Part shown: in pieces, positions 25,818 to 34,400 of the stretch
Layout of the letters: each line of letters begins with the position of its first letter
Position numbering within the stretch: position 1 is the first letter of the stretch
Source: Siccirubricoccus phaeus
GTDB taxonomy: Bacteria > Pseudomonadota > Alphaproteobacteria > Acetobacterales > Acetobacteraceae
Assembly (NCBI RefSeq): GCF_008360935.1
Contig: NZ_SRXO01000007.1
Location: forward strand, 124,001-188,000
Reading direction: 5' to 3'
DNA length: 64,000 nt
Notes under the pieces: generated by a model
Seen by the model: only the letters and a program-made list of their open reading frames with translations
Databases searched by the model: none
What the model was told of the DNA's origin: nothing
Position numbers and translations under genes: made by a program

Positions 25818-26780
25818 TCAGGCGAATCGCGCCTGCAGCCAGGCCGCGGCCTTCGCCACCGCCGCATCCGCCTTCGGCACATGCCCGACGGCGCGGAGGA
25901 AGCCGTGCAGCGTGCCGGGGAAGAGCTCGCTCTCCACCTCGATTCCGGCCTCGCGCAGCTTCGCCGCCATGGCGAAATTCTCGCTCGCCAGCACGTCCAG
26001 CTCCGCGATGTGCAGCAGGCAGGGCGGCAGGCCGCGCAGATCGGCGCGCAGCGGCGCGGTGAAGGGGGAGAGGCGGTCCACCGGGCGCGGCGCATAGACG
26101 CTCCAGTAGAAGCGCATCCGCTCTTCGGAGAGGCCGTAGCCGGTGGCGAATTCGCGGTAGCTCGGCGTGTCGAAGCGGCTGTCGAAGACGCCGTAATTCA
26201 GCAGCAGGCCGCGCAGCGGGATCGTCTCCCCGGCCTCCCGCAGATAGAGGGCGAGGCCGGCGGCGAGGTTGGCGCCGGCGCTGTCGCCGCCCAGCACGAT
26301 GCGCGCCGGGTCGAGGCCCCAGCTCGGCCCCTCCTCGGCGACGAAGCGCAGCACGGCGGCGCATTCCTCGAGGGCGGTGGGGAAGCTGGCCTCGGGGCTC
26401 AGCGCGTAATCCGGCCCGACCACGGCGCAATGGGCGGCGGCGGCGTATTCCCGCATCAGCCGGTCATGGGTGTCGATGCTGCCCCAGACCCAGCCGCCGC
26501 CATGCAGATAGACCAGCACCGGGTGCGGCCCGGGGCCGTGGGGCAGGTGCACGCGGTACTGGATGCGCCGGCCGCGGCGCAGCAGCCAGCGATCCTCGCT
26601 GAGGGCGAGGTCCGGCCCGCCCTCGGCGAGGCCGAGGTTCAGGGCATCGTTCAGGGCGCGCGGGATGTCGAAGGGGCCCTGATCCGGGCGGATGAGCCGG
26701 ATCGGCGGCTGGGCCGCCGCGCGTGCATCCATCATCGCGGTGAAGCGCGCCATGTCCGGATCGAGGCGTGGATCGGCCAT
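25818..26780 (-). CDS. Alpha/beta hydrolase, HSL-type carboxylesterase
   Basis: A 320-residue esterase of the hormone-sensitive-lipase group. It has the oxyanion motif HGGGWVWG, the nucleophile elbow GDSAGANLA, the C-terminal acid in AELDVLASEN and the catalytic histidine in LHGFLRAVGH. An N-terminal cap of about 80 residues precedes the core. It has no signal peptide, so it probably hydrolyses small cytosolic esters. It is the upstream gene of the minus-strand run that continues into the RES/Xre pair, with about 60 bases between. Its promoter region overlaps the composite repeat at 26.9-27.1 kb. Confidence 0.88.
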   Translation of the reverse strand: MADPRLDPDMARFTAMMDARAAAQPPIRLIRPDQGPFDIPRALNDALNLGLAEGGPDLALSEDRWLLRRGRRIQYRVHLPHGPGPHPVLVYLHGGGWVWGSIDTHDRLMREYAAAAHCAVVGPDYALSPEASFPTALEECAAVLRFVAEEGPSWGLDPARIVLGGDSAGANLAAGLALYLREAGETIPLRGLLLNYGVFDSRFDTPSYREFATGYGLSEERMRFYWSVYAPRPVDRLSPFTAPLRADLRGLPPCLLHIAELDVLASENFAMAAKLREAGIEVESELFPGTLHGFLRAVGHVPKADAAVAKAAAWLQARFA

Positions 26781-26923
26781 CTCTCAACCTCCCTGAAACC
26801 CGCCGCGAGTGGAGACGCCATTGCCCGGCCCCGCAAGGGGGCTCCGCCTCCATGCCCTGGCCAGGGCTCCGCTTCCTGCGCGCGAACTCAGAAGCAAGGC
26901 CACAGGGCCAATTTGCTCGGAAC

Positions 26924-27088
26924 GGGGGCTTCGCCCCCAAGCCCTGGGCAGAGCACCCCGCCGGGGGGGAAGGCGTCCCCCGGACCTCGCCCTGAGTCGG
27001 CTGGCTCAACCGTCGGGTCCAAAATTCAGACCGGGGTCCGGGGCCAGGTCCTGGCCCCGGCGGGGGTGCAGGGGGCAGAGCCCCCTGC
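26924..27088. repeat. Dispersed double-hairpin repeat, complete copy
   Basis: The left arm has GGGGGCTTCGCCCCC (26924-26938) and a CCGGGGGGGAAGGCGTCCCCCGG palindrome. The core follows (GAGTCGGCTGGCTCAACC, GTCGGGTCCAAAATTCAG). The right arm has GGGGCCAGGTCCTGGCCCC and GCAGGGGGCAGAGCCCCCTGC-type hairpins. It lies between two divergent genes (esterase and acyl-CoA ligase), so it sits in their shared upstream region of about 380 bases. Confidence 0.8.
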
Positions 27089-27158
27089 CATGGGTGGCGG
27101 CACTGCCGCCAACGCTCCCATGCGCACCCCGAGGTTGCGACTGTCACACCACTTGGCC

Positions 27159-29813
27159 ATGGTGCGCCGCGCCATGATGGCCAAGCAGCCCATTCGCGGC
27201 ACCGCCGCCTGGCGGGCCGCCGCGCTGTACCGCCCCCGCAGCCTGGTGCTGTGGGCGGCCCCTGGCGTGCCCGAGGCGCCGGTGCTGGCGGCCAACCTCG
27301 CTGGCGGCGGCTTCAAGGGCCAGCTTCACGCCATCGGCATTGCCCAGCCGGGCCTGGCGCCGGCCGAGTCCCTCGCTGCCCTGCCTGCCGCTCCGGACCT
27401 CGCCGTGCTCTGCCTGCCCCCGGCCGAGATCGAGCCCGCGATGCGCGCTCTGGCCGGGTGCGGCTGCTTCGCCGCCATCATCCCCGGCGCCGTGCCCGGC
27501 CTCGGCGCCATCTCCGCCCGCACCGGGGTGCGGGCCCTGGGGCAGGGCAGTTTCGGCCTGGCGGTGCCGGCCATCGGGCTGAACGCCACACTGTCCCACC
27601 TGCCGCCCTTGCCGGGGAAGCTGGCGCTGGTCACCCAATCCGCCGCCCTGGCCCGGGCGGTGCTGGACTGGGCGGCGGCGGAGGGCCTCGGCTTCAGCCA
27701 TGTCATCGGCATCGGTGGCAATGCCACGCTGGGCTTCGCCGCGGCGCTGGACTGGCTGGCACGGGACCCGGGGACCGGCGCCGTGCTGCTCGACCTCCGC
27801 CGCATCCGCAACCGCCGCGCCTTCATCTCCGCCGCCCGCGCCACCACCCGCACCCGCCCCGTCGTCGCCATCCGCGCCGGCGGCCGCGCCGCGGACCGGG
27901 AGGGGGTGGGGGACCAGGTGATGGCCGCCGCGCTGCGCCGCGCCGGCGTGCTGCGGGTGGAGGGGCTGGAGGATCTGCTCGCCGCCACCGAGACCCTGGC
28001 GCGCCTCCGCCCCCGGCCCGGCGCAGTGCGCGGGGACCGGGTGGCGATCGTCAGCAATGGCCGCGGCATCGGCCAATTGGCGGCGGATGCGCTGATCGCG
28101 GGCGGTGGCCGGCTGGCCGAATTCTCCCCTGCCGCCCGGGCGGCCCTGGCGGCGCTGCTGCCGGGCGGGGCGGAGCCGGACAACCCGCTGGTGCTGGGCC
28201 CCGCCGCCGGGCCGCACCTCGCCGAGGCCAGCGCCATGCTCGCCGCCCTGCCGGAGGTGGATGCGGTGGTGGCGCTGCACGCCCCCGGCCCCGGGCCCGG
28301 GGAGGTGGCGGCGGAGGCACTGGCCGCGGCGGCCAAGGCCGGGGGCGGAAGGGCGGCGCCGCTGCTGCTTGGCTGGCTGGGGCAGGCGACGGCCGGGCCG
28401 CAGCGCCAGGCCCTGACCGCCGCCGGGCTGGCGGTCTTCACCTCGCCGGAAGCCGCGGTGCGCGGTGCCCTGCACCTGGCGGAGGACCACCGCAACCGTG
28501 CCGCCGCGGCGGAGCTGCCGCCCCGCGCCGTGCTGGAATTGGCACCGGACCAGGCGGCGGTGCGCCGCCTCTTCGCCGCGGTGCGCGCCGCGGGTCGGCT
28601 GGCGCTGACCGAGGAGGAATCGCTCGGCGTGCTGGCCGCCTACGGGCTGCCCACCATTCCGGGCCGCCGCGCCGCCGGGCCGAAGGAAGCGGCGGATGCC
28701 GCTGCCCTGCTCGGCTTCCCCGCCGTGCTGAAGCTGCTGAGCGCCGATCTGCCGCATAAGAGCGAGGTGGGCGGGGTGCGGCTCGGCCTGACCTCGGCGG
28801 CGGCGGTGCGGCAGGCGGCGGAGGCCATGCTGAAGCGGGTGGCGGAGCGGCGGCCGGAGGCACACATCGCCGGCTTCCTCGTGCAGCGCCAGGCCGGGCG
28901 GGCGCTGGAGCTGCGGCTGCGGCTGGGCGAGGACAAGATGTTCGGCCCCTGGATCGGCTTCGGCCAGGGCGGTACCACCGCCGACCTGCTGGGCGACGAG
29001 GCCTTCGACCTGCCGCCGCTGAACCTGGCGCTCGCAAGGCAGCTCATCAGCCGGTCCCGCGCGGCGCAGCTTCTGGCCGGGTTCCGGGACTGGCCGCCGG
29101 CCAATCCGGAGGCGGTGGCGGAGGCGCTGGTGCGCCTCTCCCAGCTCGCGGTGGATTTCCCCGAGATCGCGACCCTCTCGGTCAACCCGCTCTTCGCCGA
29201 TGCGGAGGGGGTACTGGCGGCCGATGCCTATCTGGTGCTGCGCCCGGCGGGGGAGCGGGGGGAGCTGGCCATCGCCCCCTACCCGGCGGAGCTGGCCGGG
29301 CGGTTCCGCGCCAGGGGCGGGGCGGAGCTGCTGGTGCGGCCGATCCGGCCGGAGGATGCGGCGGCGCATGGCGAGGCCTTCCGCCGCCTCTCGGCCGAGG
29401 ATGTGCGCTGGCGGTTCTTCTCGCCGCTGAAGGAGATGTCGCCGGCGCTGGCGGCGCGGCTGACGCAGATCGACTACGACCGGGAGATGGCCTTCGTCGC
29501 CATCCGCCGCCCGCCGGAGGCGCCGGAGGAGATCCTCGGCGTCGCCCGGCTGATCCGGGAGCCGAATTCGCCGACGGCGGAATTCGCCGTGGTGGTGCTG
29601 CCGGAGATGAAGAGTCAGGGGCTGGGCCGGCACCTGATGCAGCGGATCATCGACTGGGGCCGCGCCGCGGGGGTGGGGCGGGTGCTCGGCCATGTGCTGG
29701 CGGACAATGCGCCGATGCTGGCCTTCATGCGCAGCCTGGGCTTCACCCTGCGGCGCTCGCCCGAGGAGGAGGAGGTGTACGAGGCGGTACTGGAATTGCC
29801 GGAAGCGAGGTGA
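27159..29813 (+). CDS. PatZ-like fusion: ADP-forming acyl-CoA ligase domains plus GNAT
   Basis: An 884-residue, four-part protein. It has a CoA-binding Rossmann domain (about 15-140, RPRSLVLWAAPGVPEAPVLAANL), a succinyl-CoA-ligase-like domain (about 150-440, LALVTQSAALARAVLDWAAAEGLGFSHVIGIGGNATLGF), an ATP-grasp domain (about 480-715, LPTIPGRRAAGPKEAADAAALLGFPAVLKLLSADLPHKSEVGGV) and a C-terminal GNAT domain (about 723-884, VVLPEMKSQGLGRHLMQRII). The same architecture and length occur in PatZ/Pat lysine acetyltransferases that control acetyl-CoA synthetase. Whether the ligase half is active or only regulatory cannot be told. The start is uncertain: ATG 27159 or 27174, neither with a good ribosome binding site. 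The frame is open much further upstream, but that part is antisense to the esterase. Confidence 0.87.
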   Translation: MVRRAMMAKQPIRGTAAWRAAALYRPRSLVLWAAPGVPEAPVLAANLAGGGFKGQLHAIGIAQPGLAPAESLAALPAAPDLAVLCLPPAEIEPAMRALAGCGCFAAIIPGAVPGLGAISARTGVRALGQGSFGLAVPAIGLNATLSHLPPLPGKLALVTQSAALARAVLDWAAAEGLGFSHVIGIGGNATLGFAAALDWLARDPGTGAVLLDLRRIRNRRAFISAARATTRTRPVVAIRAGGRAADREGVGDQVMAAALRRAGVLRVEGLEDLLAATETLARLRPRPGAVRGDRVAIVSNGRGIGQLAADALIAGGGRLAEFSPAARAALAALLPGGAEPDNPLVLGPAAGPHLAEASAMLAALPEVDAVVALHAPGPGPGEVAAEALAAAAKAGGGRAAPLLLGWLGQATAGPQRQALTAAGLAVFTSPEAAVRGALHLAEDHRNRAAAAELPPRAVLELAPDQAAVRRLFAAVRAAGRLALTEEESLGVLAAYGLPTIPGRRAAGPKEAADAAALLGFPAVLKLLSADLPHKSEVGGVRLGLTSAAAVRQAAEAMLKRVAERRPEAHIAGFLVQRQAGRALELRLRLGEDKMFGPWIGFGQGGTTADLLGDEAFDLPPLNLALARQLISRSRAAQLLAGFRDWPPANPEAVAEALVRLSQLAVDFPEIATLSVNPLFADAEGVLAADAYLVLRPAGERGELAIAPYPAELAGRFRARGGAELLVRPIRPEDAAAHGEAFRRLSAEDVRWRFFSPLKEMSPALAARLTQIDYDREMAFVAIRRPPEAPEEILGVARLIREPNSPTAEFAVVVLPEMKSQGLGRHLMQRIIDWGRAAGVGRVLGHVLADNAPMLAFMRSLGFTLRRSPEEEEVYEAVLELPEAR

Positions 29814-29815
29814 TG

Positions 29816-29993
29816 GGGGCTTCGCCCCCATGCCCCGCGCTCCCACCGGGGGGAAGCTTCCCCCGAAGCCGGCCCGTGAGTCGGCAGGCTCAAATGTCGG
29901 GTCCAAAACTCACACCGGGGTCCGGGGAGGGGTCCCCTCCCCGGCGGGAGTGCAGAGGGCAGAGCCCTCTGCCGGGGTCCGGGGCAGCGCCCC
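29816..29993. repeat. Dispersed double-hairpin repeat, complete copy between convergent genes
   Basis: The left arm has GGGGGCTTCGCCCCC and a CCGGGGGGAAGCTTCCCCC-type palindrome. The core is GTGAGTCGGCAGGCTCAAA, GTCGGGTCCAAAACTCAC. The right arm has GGGGAGGGGTCCCCTCCCC and GCAGAGGGCAGAGCCCTCTGC-type hairpins, then a further CGGGGTCCGGGG. Stem sequences differ from the 27.0 kb copy, but pairing is kept (compensatory changes), which argues that the hairpin matters, not the base sequence. Confidence 0.8.
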
Positions 29994-29995
29994 GG

Positions 29996-30877
29996 CTACT
30001 CCGCCGTCGGCGCCGTCCTGACCAAGTCCCGCACCCGCGCCGCCGCCGCGGCGCCCTTCAGCGCGTCGCGCCAAGCGGCTTCCGCCACCCGCTGGTGCAC
30101 CGCGATCGCCTCATCCGCCGCGGTGATCATGGCGACGCCGAGGCCGGTGCCCGGGGCGGTATCCGGGGCGAAGGGGCTGCCCACCACATGCGCCCTTTCC
30201 CGCCCGCGCATCACGGCGAAGCCCGCTGCCAGGTCGGGCCCGGTGGACAGGCCGAGCTGGACGCCGATCGGCACCGATTCCATCAGGTTGGCGATGCTTT
30301 CCGCCTCGGCGATCGCCGCGGCGCGGCAGCGGGCGCGGGTGCGTGGCGGCAGGTTGAGGCCGGGGGCGATGCCGTCCTGCAGCATGCGGGCCATCGCGGC
30401 CTCGGAGAGGATGCCGATGATGGTCGGCCGGCGCTGCTGGTGCTGCTTGCGCCGCGCCGCCAGCAGGCCGAGCGCCTGCTCGGTCAGGGCGCGCGCCTGG
30501 GCCCGGTCGGTGGCGGCATCGGCGGCTTCGGTCCAGGCCTCGGTCACCGCGCCGTCGAAGGCATCGGTCGCGGTCTGGTAGCAGAGGGCGCCGCCGACGA
30601 AGAGGATCTGGTCGGCCTGCTCCTCGACCTGACGGACCCGTTCCAGGAAGGCGACCGGGCGGGAGAAATATTCGACGCCGATGCCGAGCAGCGACAGGGG
30701 CGAGATCTTCAGCAGCTCGGCCAGGCGCCGGATCGTGTCCAGCTTGATGACCTCGCCCTTTTCGTAGCGGTAGAGGGCGGCGCGGGAGACGCCGAGGCGG
30801 GCGGCGATTTCCTCGGCCCGCAGGCCGGATTCCAGCCGGTAGGCGCGAAGCTGTTGCCCGATATCGACGAACCGCAT
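29996..30877 (-). CDS. XRE-family helix-turn-helix transcriptional regulator
   Basis: A 293-residue regulator. An N-terminal HTH_3/XRE domain covers residues 5-62 (LRAYRLESGLRAEEIAARLGVSRAALYRYEKGEVIKLDTIRRLAELL). A long helical effector-type domain follows, containing YFSRPVAFLERVRQVEEQADQILFVGG, a Q-rich hinge near 145 and a C-terminal GTGLGVAMITAADEAIAV. Regulators of this layout are common in alphaproteobacteria with unknown ligand. The frame is open about 100 codons upstream, but the ATG at 30877 has GGAGGGG close upstream and begins at the conserved HTH. A perfect palindrome lies about 40 bases upstream and may be its own operator. Confidence 0.8.
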   Translation of the reverse strand: MRFVDIGQQLRAYRLESGLRAEEIAARLGVSRAALYRYEKGEVIKLDTIRRLAELLKISPLSLLGIGVEYFSRPVAFLERVRQVEEQADQILFVGGALCYQTATDAFDGAVTEAWTEAADAATDRAQARALTEQALGLLAARRKQHQQRRPTIIGILSEAAMARMLQDGIAPGLNLPPRTRARCRAAAIAEAESIANLMESVPIGVQLGLSTGPDLAAGFAVMRGRERAHVVGSPFAPDTAPGTGLGVAMITAADEAIAVHQRVAEAAWRDALKGAAAAARVRDLVRTAPTAE

Positions 30878-30915
30878 GATCCCCTCCGGCCAACCCCGAC
30901 GCGGCGCCCCGTTTT

Positions 30916-30930
30916 TGAGATGGAATCTCA
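30916..30930. promoter_or_regulatory. Candidate operator palindrome upstream of the XRE gene
   Basis: TGAGAT-GGA-ATCTCA, a perfect 6-bp inverted repeat with a 3-base spacer, lies about 40 bases before the XRE start, next to an AT-rich region (30960-31030, including a run of eight A). Size and position suit binding by an XRE dimer and self-regulation. No experimental support; coordinates may be off by one base. Confidence 0.4.
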
Positions 30931-31235
30931 CGCTCGGTACGCGGTTCCTATGTGCCGCCTGTAGCCCCCGATAGCAAGCGCAACCGGAGATATTCCCTAT
31001 CCCAACGTAAAAAAAAGACAAACGAGTGCAGAAGGGCCGGAATGTTTCGCAAACTTTGCCGCCCAATGGGCCTGCTCCGCCTATGGGCAGCGCCGCCGGC
31101 CATGGCGGCGCCTGCGCCGGGGCGGCGGTCGCGCTCTTCCGCCGCCCGTCCCCGGCCAGCGGCAGGCGGCCGCGCATGTCGGGGGGACAGGGCGGGAGGT
31201 TGGCGCCCCCCGCCCGGCCGGGCCGCGCCGGCGGC
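30931..31235. other. Intergenic region upstream of XRE, downstream of glxR
   Basis: About 305 bases without a supportable gene. The section 30935-31040 is relatively AT-rich (AACGTAAAAAAAAGACAAAC) and probably contains the XRE promoter reading leftwards. From 31070 to 31235 it is strongly GC-rich with overlapping inverted repeats directly after the glxR stop, which could serve as transcript end; no T-run follows. Confidence 0.4.
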
Positions 31236-32120
31236 TCAGCCCTCCGCCACCGGATGGGCGGCGAGGATCTCCAGCGCCTTCACCAGGCCGGAATGGTCCA
31301 GCCCGCCATTGCCCTGGGCGATGGAGGCGGAGAAGAGCTGCTGGGTGGAGGCGGTGTTGGGCAGCGCCACCCCCAGCTCCTTCGCCGATTGCAGGGCCAG
31401 GTTGAGGTCCTTCTGGTGCAGCACGATGCGGAAGCCGGGGTTGAAGGTGCGCTTGATCATCCGCTCGCCATGCAGCTCCAGGATGCGGGAGGTGGCGAGG
31501 CCGCCCATCAGCGCCTGGCGCACCTTGGCCGGGTCGGCACCGGCCTTGGCGGCGAAGACCAGCGCCTCGCCCACCGCCTCGATGGTGAGCGCCACGATGA
31601 TCTGGTTGGCCACCTTGCAGGTCTGGCCGGCGCCATTGGCGGTGCCGACCAGGGTGATGTTCTTGCCCATCTTCTCGAAGAGCGGCTTCGCCCGCTCGAA
31701 GGCGGCCTCCGGGCCGCCGACCATGATGGTCAGGCTGGCCTGCTTGGCGCCGACCTCGCCGCCGGAGACGGGGGCATCGAGGTAGTCGCAGCCCCGGGCG
31801 TTGATCTTCTCGGCGAAGCTCTTGGTCGCGGTCGGGCTGATCGAGGACATGTCGATGACGAGCTTGCCCTTGGCGAGCCCTTCCGCCACGCCGGCCGGGC
31901 CGAACAGCACGGCTTCCACATCCGGGGTGTCGGGGACCATCAGGATGATCACCTCGGCGGCGGCGGCGACCGATTTCGCATCTGGCACCACCTGGTAGGC
32001 GGCGCGGGAGTCGGCATCCAGGCTCTTCCGCTCCGGCACGATGATGTCGTGCCCGGCGGCCTTCAGATGGCCCGCCATCGGCTTGCCCATGATGCCGAGG
32101 CCGATGAATCCGATCTTCAT
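31236..32120 (-). CDS. glxR: Tartronate semialdehyde (2-hydroxy-3-oxopropionate) reductase
   Basis: A 294-residue beta-hydroxyacid dehydrogenase that reduces tartronate semialdehyde to glycerate with NAD(P)H. It has the Rossmann motif GLGIMGKPM (7-15), the substrate motif DAPVSGG (115-121), catalytic K169 in TCKVANQ and the C-terminal HQKDLNLAL motif. The DAPVSGGEVGA form is characteristic of the GarR/GlxR subgroup. The gene upstream on the same strand is hyi (hydroxypyruvate isomerase), the usual partner in glyoxylate use, supporting glxR over other family members; no glyoxylate carboligase gene is in the window. The start at 32120 has GGAAGGA upstream. A three-unit tandem repeat lies between it and hyi. 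Confidence 0.88.
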   Translation of the reverse strand: MKIGFIGLGIMGKPMAGHLKAAGHDIIVPERKSLDADSRAAYQVVPDAKSVAAAAEVIILMVPDTPDVEAVLFGPAGVAEGLAKGKLVIDMSSISPTATKSFAEKINARGCDYLDAPVSGGEVGAKQASLTIMVGGPEAAFERAKPLFEKMGKNITLVGTANGAGQTCKVANQIIVALTIEAVGEALVFAAKAGADPAKVRQALMGGLATSRILELHGERMIKRTFNPGFRIVLHQKDLNLALQSAKELGVALPNTASTQQLFSASIAQGNGGLDHSGLVKALEILAAHPVAEG

Positions 32121-32154
32121 GGGGATGTCCTTCCAGTGGCTCAGTGGAGTGCGG

Positions 32155-32373
32155 CCCGTCCGATGGCCGGAGCGCCGCATGGCGCGGAGGGCTGAATCGG
32201 CCGGGCGCGCCGCAGGCGCATCATGCTACCCGTCCGATGGCCGGAGCGCCGCACGGCGCGGAGGGCTGAATCGGCCGGGCGCGCCGCAGGCGCATCATGC
32301 TACCCATCCGATGGCCGGAGCGCCGTATGGCGCGGAGGGCTGAATCGGCCGGGCGCGCCGCAGGCGCCTCATT
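32155..32373. repeat. Tandem array of three 74-bp units between hyi and glxR
   Basis: CGATGGCCGGAGCGCCG recurs at 32161, 32235 and 32309, a period of exactly 74. Each unit also contains GGCGCGGAGGGCTGAATCGG and GGGCGCGCCGCAGGCGC. Only about four positions differ between units. The last unit runs into the hyi stop codon (complement of 32369-32371). The array lies inside the probable hyi-glxR transcript. Confidence 0.92.
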
Positions 32374-33145
32374 TGTATTGCTGGAACCAGCCGAGCCCGG
32401 CCTCGGTCTCCGCCGCCGGGCGGTATTCGCAGCCGATCCAGCCGCGGAAGCCGAGCTCGTCGATCTTCCGGAAGACGAAAGGCCAATTCACCTCGCCGGT
32501 GCCGGGCTCGTTCCGCCCGGGATTGTCCGCCACCTGCATATGGGCGATGAGCGGCAGGTGCTTCTCCACCCGCTTCACGATGTCGCCTTCGGTGATCTGG
32601 CAGTGGTAGAGGTCGAATTGCAGCCCGATCCGCTCCGGCCCGATGGCCTCGATGATCGCCGCGCCCTCGTCGGTCGTGTTCAGGAAGAAGCCGGGGATGT
32701 CGCGGTGGTTGATCGGCTCGATCACCGGCTTCACGCCGGCCTTGCCGCATTCCTCCGCCGCCCAGGCGAGGTTCGCCGCATAGGTCGCCAGCAGCGTGTC
32801 GCGCGGCACGCCGGCGGGGGCGAGGCCGGCCATGACATGCAGCCGAGGGCAGGAGAGGGCGGCGGCGTAGTCCAGCGCCCGCTTCACCTCCTCGCGGAAC
32901 TCCGCGTGGCGGCCGGGCAGGGCGGCCTGGCCGCGCTCCCCCGCCGCCCAATCGCCCGGGGGCGCGTTGAACAACACCTGGGCCAGGCCGTTATCCTGCA
33001 GCCGCGCGGCGATCTCGGCGGCGGGGAATTCATAGGGAAAGAGGAATTCCACCGCCTGGAAGCCGGCCTTGGCGGCGCGGGCGAAGCGATCCAGGAAGGG
33101 AACCTCGGTGAACATCATGGACAGGTTGGCGGCGAAGCGCGGCAT
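32369..33145 (-). CDS. hyi: Hydroxypyruvate isomerase
   Basis: A 258-residue TIM-barrel isomerase (AP-endonuclease-2-like fold), the same length as E. coli Hyi. It interconverts hydroxypyruvate and tartronate semialdehyde. Motifs are MPRFAANLSMMFTEVPFLDRFARAAKAGFQAVEF at the N-terminus, PRLHVMAGLAP, the metal/catalytic region VIEPINHRDIPGFFLN (first catalytic Glu), QFDLYHCQI, AHMQVADNPGRNEPGTGEVN and GCEYRPAAETEAGL (second catalytic Glu). The start at 33145 has GGGAGG upstream. It is followed on the same strand by glxR, which consumes the product. The frame stays open upstream, but that part is antisense to the AI-2E transporter gene. Confidence 0.92.
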   Translation of the reverse strand: MPRFAANLSMMFTEVPFLDRFARAAKAGFQAVEFLFPYEFPAAEIAARLQDNGLAQVLFNAPPGDWAAGERGQAALPGRHAEFREEVKRALDYAAALSCPRLHVMAGLAPAGVPRDTLLATYAANLAWAAEECGKAGVKPVIEPINHRDIPGFFLNTTDEGAAIIEAIGPERIGLQFDLYHCQITEGDIVKRVEKHLPLIAHMQVADNPGRNEPGTGEVNWPFVFRKIDELGFRGWIGCEYRPAAETEAGLGWFQQYK

Positions 33146-33260
33146 GATGCGGTGACCTCCCTGGAGTCGGCGCCGGGACGCTACAAGCCGGCCGCGCCGC
33201 TGGCTACTGCCGCGCCGCACCCCCCCTTGCCCCCGCAGCCCCGGAACGGAAAGCCCCCCG

Positions 33261-34349
33261 ATGCCGTCAGACAGCCTGAACCCGGCCCGCATCCTGGGGC
33301 TGATCGCCCTGCTGGCGCTGGCCATCGCCTGCCTGATGGTGCTGCGGCCCTTCCTCTCCTCCCTGCTCTGGGCGGCGATCCTGGTCTTCTCCACCTGGCC
33401 CGCCTTCCGCTTCCTGCGGGAGCGGTTCCGGCTTTCCGCCAGCGCCGCAGCGGCGGCGATGGTGACGGCGGAATTCCTCCTCATTGGCCTGCCGCTGGTC
33501 TTCGCCACCCCGACGAAGCGGGAGGATATCGAGGGGCTGCGCGGAGCGGTGGAGCAATTCCTCACCCAGGGCATGCCGGATTTCGGCGCGTGGCTGGGCC
33601 GGCTGCCGGTGGTCGGGCCCTATGTGGCGGAATATGTGGGCCGCATCGATTTCGGCTTCTCGGCCCTGACCGAACTGCTCTCCCCCTATGCCGGCACGCT
33701 GGCGCAGACGCTGCTCTCCGTGCTGCTCGCCGTGCTTTCCGGCCTCGCCGAGGTGCTGGTGGCGATCTTCCTCGCCTTCTTCCTCTACCGCGACGGGCCG
33801 GCCATCGCCCGGCGCAGCGAGGCGGCGTTGCACCGCCTGGCGGGCGACCGCACCCGGCGGCTGATGGTGCTGACCGGCGATGTGACGCGCGGCGTGGTGT
33901 ACGGCCTGCTCGGCACCGCGCTGGTGCAGGGGCTGATGACCACCTTCGGCTTGTGGATTTCCGGCGTGCCGCGGCCGGTGCTGCTGGGCGTCATCGCCGG
34001 GGTGGTGTCCATCCTGCCGGTCGGCGCGCCGCTGGTCTGGGTGCCGGCGACGCTCTGGCTGTTCAGCCAGGGAAACACCGCCTGGGCGATCTTCCTCGGC
34101 CTCTACGGCGCCTTCGGCATCAGCAGCGCGGACAATGTCATCCGGCCATGGCTGATCTCCCGCGGCGCAGACCTGCCGCTGCTGCTGACTCTGCTGGGGG
34201 CGCTGGGCGGGGTGCTGGCCTTCGGCTTCCTCGGCCTGTTTCTTGGGCCGGTCCTGCTCGCGGTGGGGTATAGCCTGCTGAAAGATTGGGCAGATGACGG
34301 GGAAGCCACGTCGGACAGGCCTTCCGCCCCGCCGGGGGGCGCCGTATAG
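33261..34349 (+). CDS. AI-2E (PerM) family membrane exporter
   Basis: A 362-residue polytopic protein with about eight membrane spans. It starts with ILGLIALLALAIACLMVLRPFLSSLLWAAILVF, the standard N-terminal pair of helices of the AI-2E/PerM family, and has the soluble central part (residues about 85-145) and the C-terminal helices around GVPRPVLLGVIAGVVSILPVGAPLVWVPAT and GDNxIRPWLIS-like SSADNVIRPWLIS, the family signature. Members include an autoinducer-2 exporter and Na+/H+ antiporters; the cargo here is unknown. It is divergent from hyi with 115 bases between. Confidence 0.88.
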   Translation: MPSDSLNPARILGLIALLALAIACLMVLRPFLSSLLWAAILVFSTWPAFRFLRERFRLSASAAAAAMVTAEFLLIGLPLVFATPTKREDIEGLRGAVEQFLTQGMPDFGAWLGRLPVVGPYVAEYVGRIDFGFSALTELLSPYAGTLAQTLLSVLLAVLSGLAEVLVAIFLAFFLYRDGPAIARRSEAALHRLAGDRTRRLMVLTGDVTRGVVYGLLGTALVQGLMTTFGLWISGVPRPVLLGVIAGVVSILPVGAPLVWVPATLWLFSQGNTAWAIFLGLYGAFGISSADNVIRPWLISRGADLPLLLTLLGALGGVLAFGFLGLFLGPVLLAVGYSLLKDWADDGEATSDRPSAPPGGAV

Positions 34350-34400
34350 CCTTGGCCCTTGAGGCTGCACCGGAACACCGGGCGCCGGGGGACGAGGAAG

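Noticed and set aside
25881-27158. 425-codon N-terminal extension of the PatZ-like protein
   Set aside because: The frame is open, but it is antisense to the esterase and passes through the intergenic repeat. PatZ-family proteins of normal length begin near 27159-27174.
32155-32373. 74-bp array considered as a CRISPR or as coding repeat
   Set aside because: No unique spacers; the 74-base period does not keep a reading frame.
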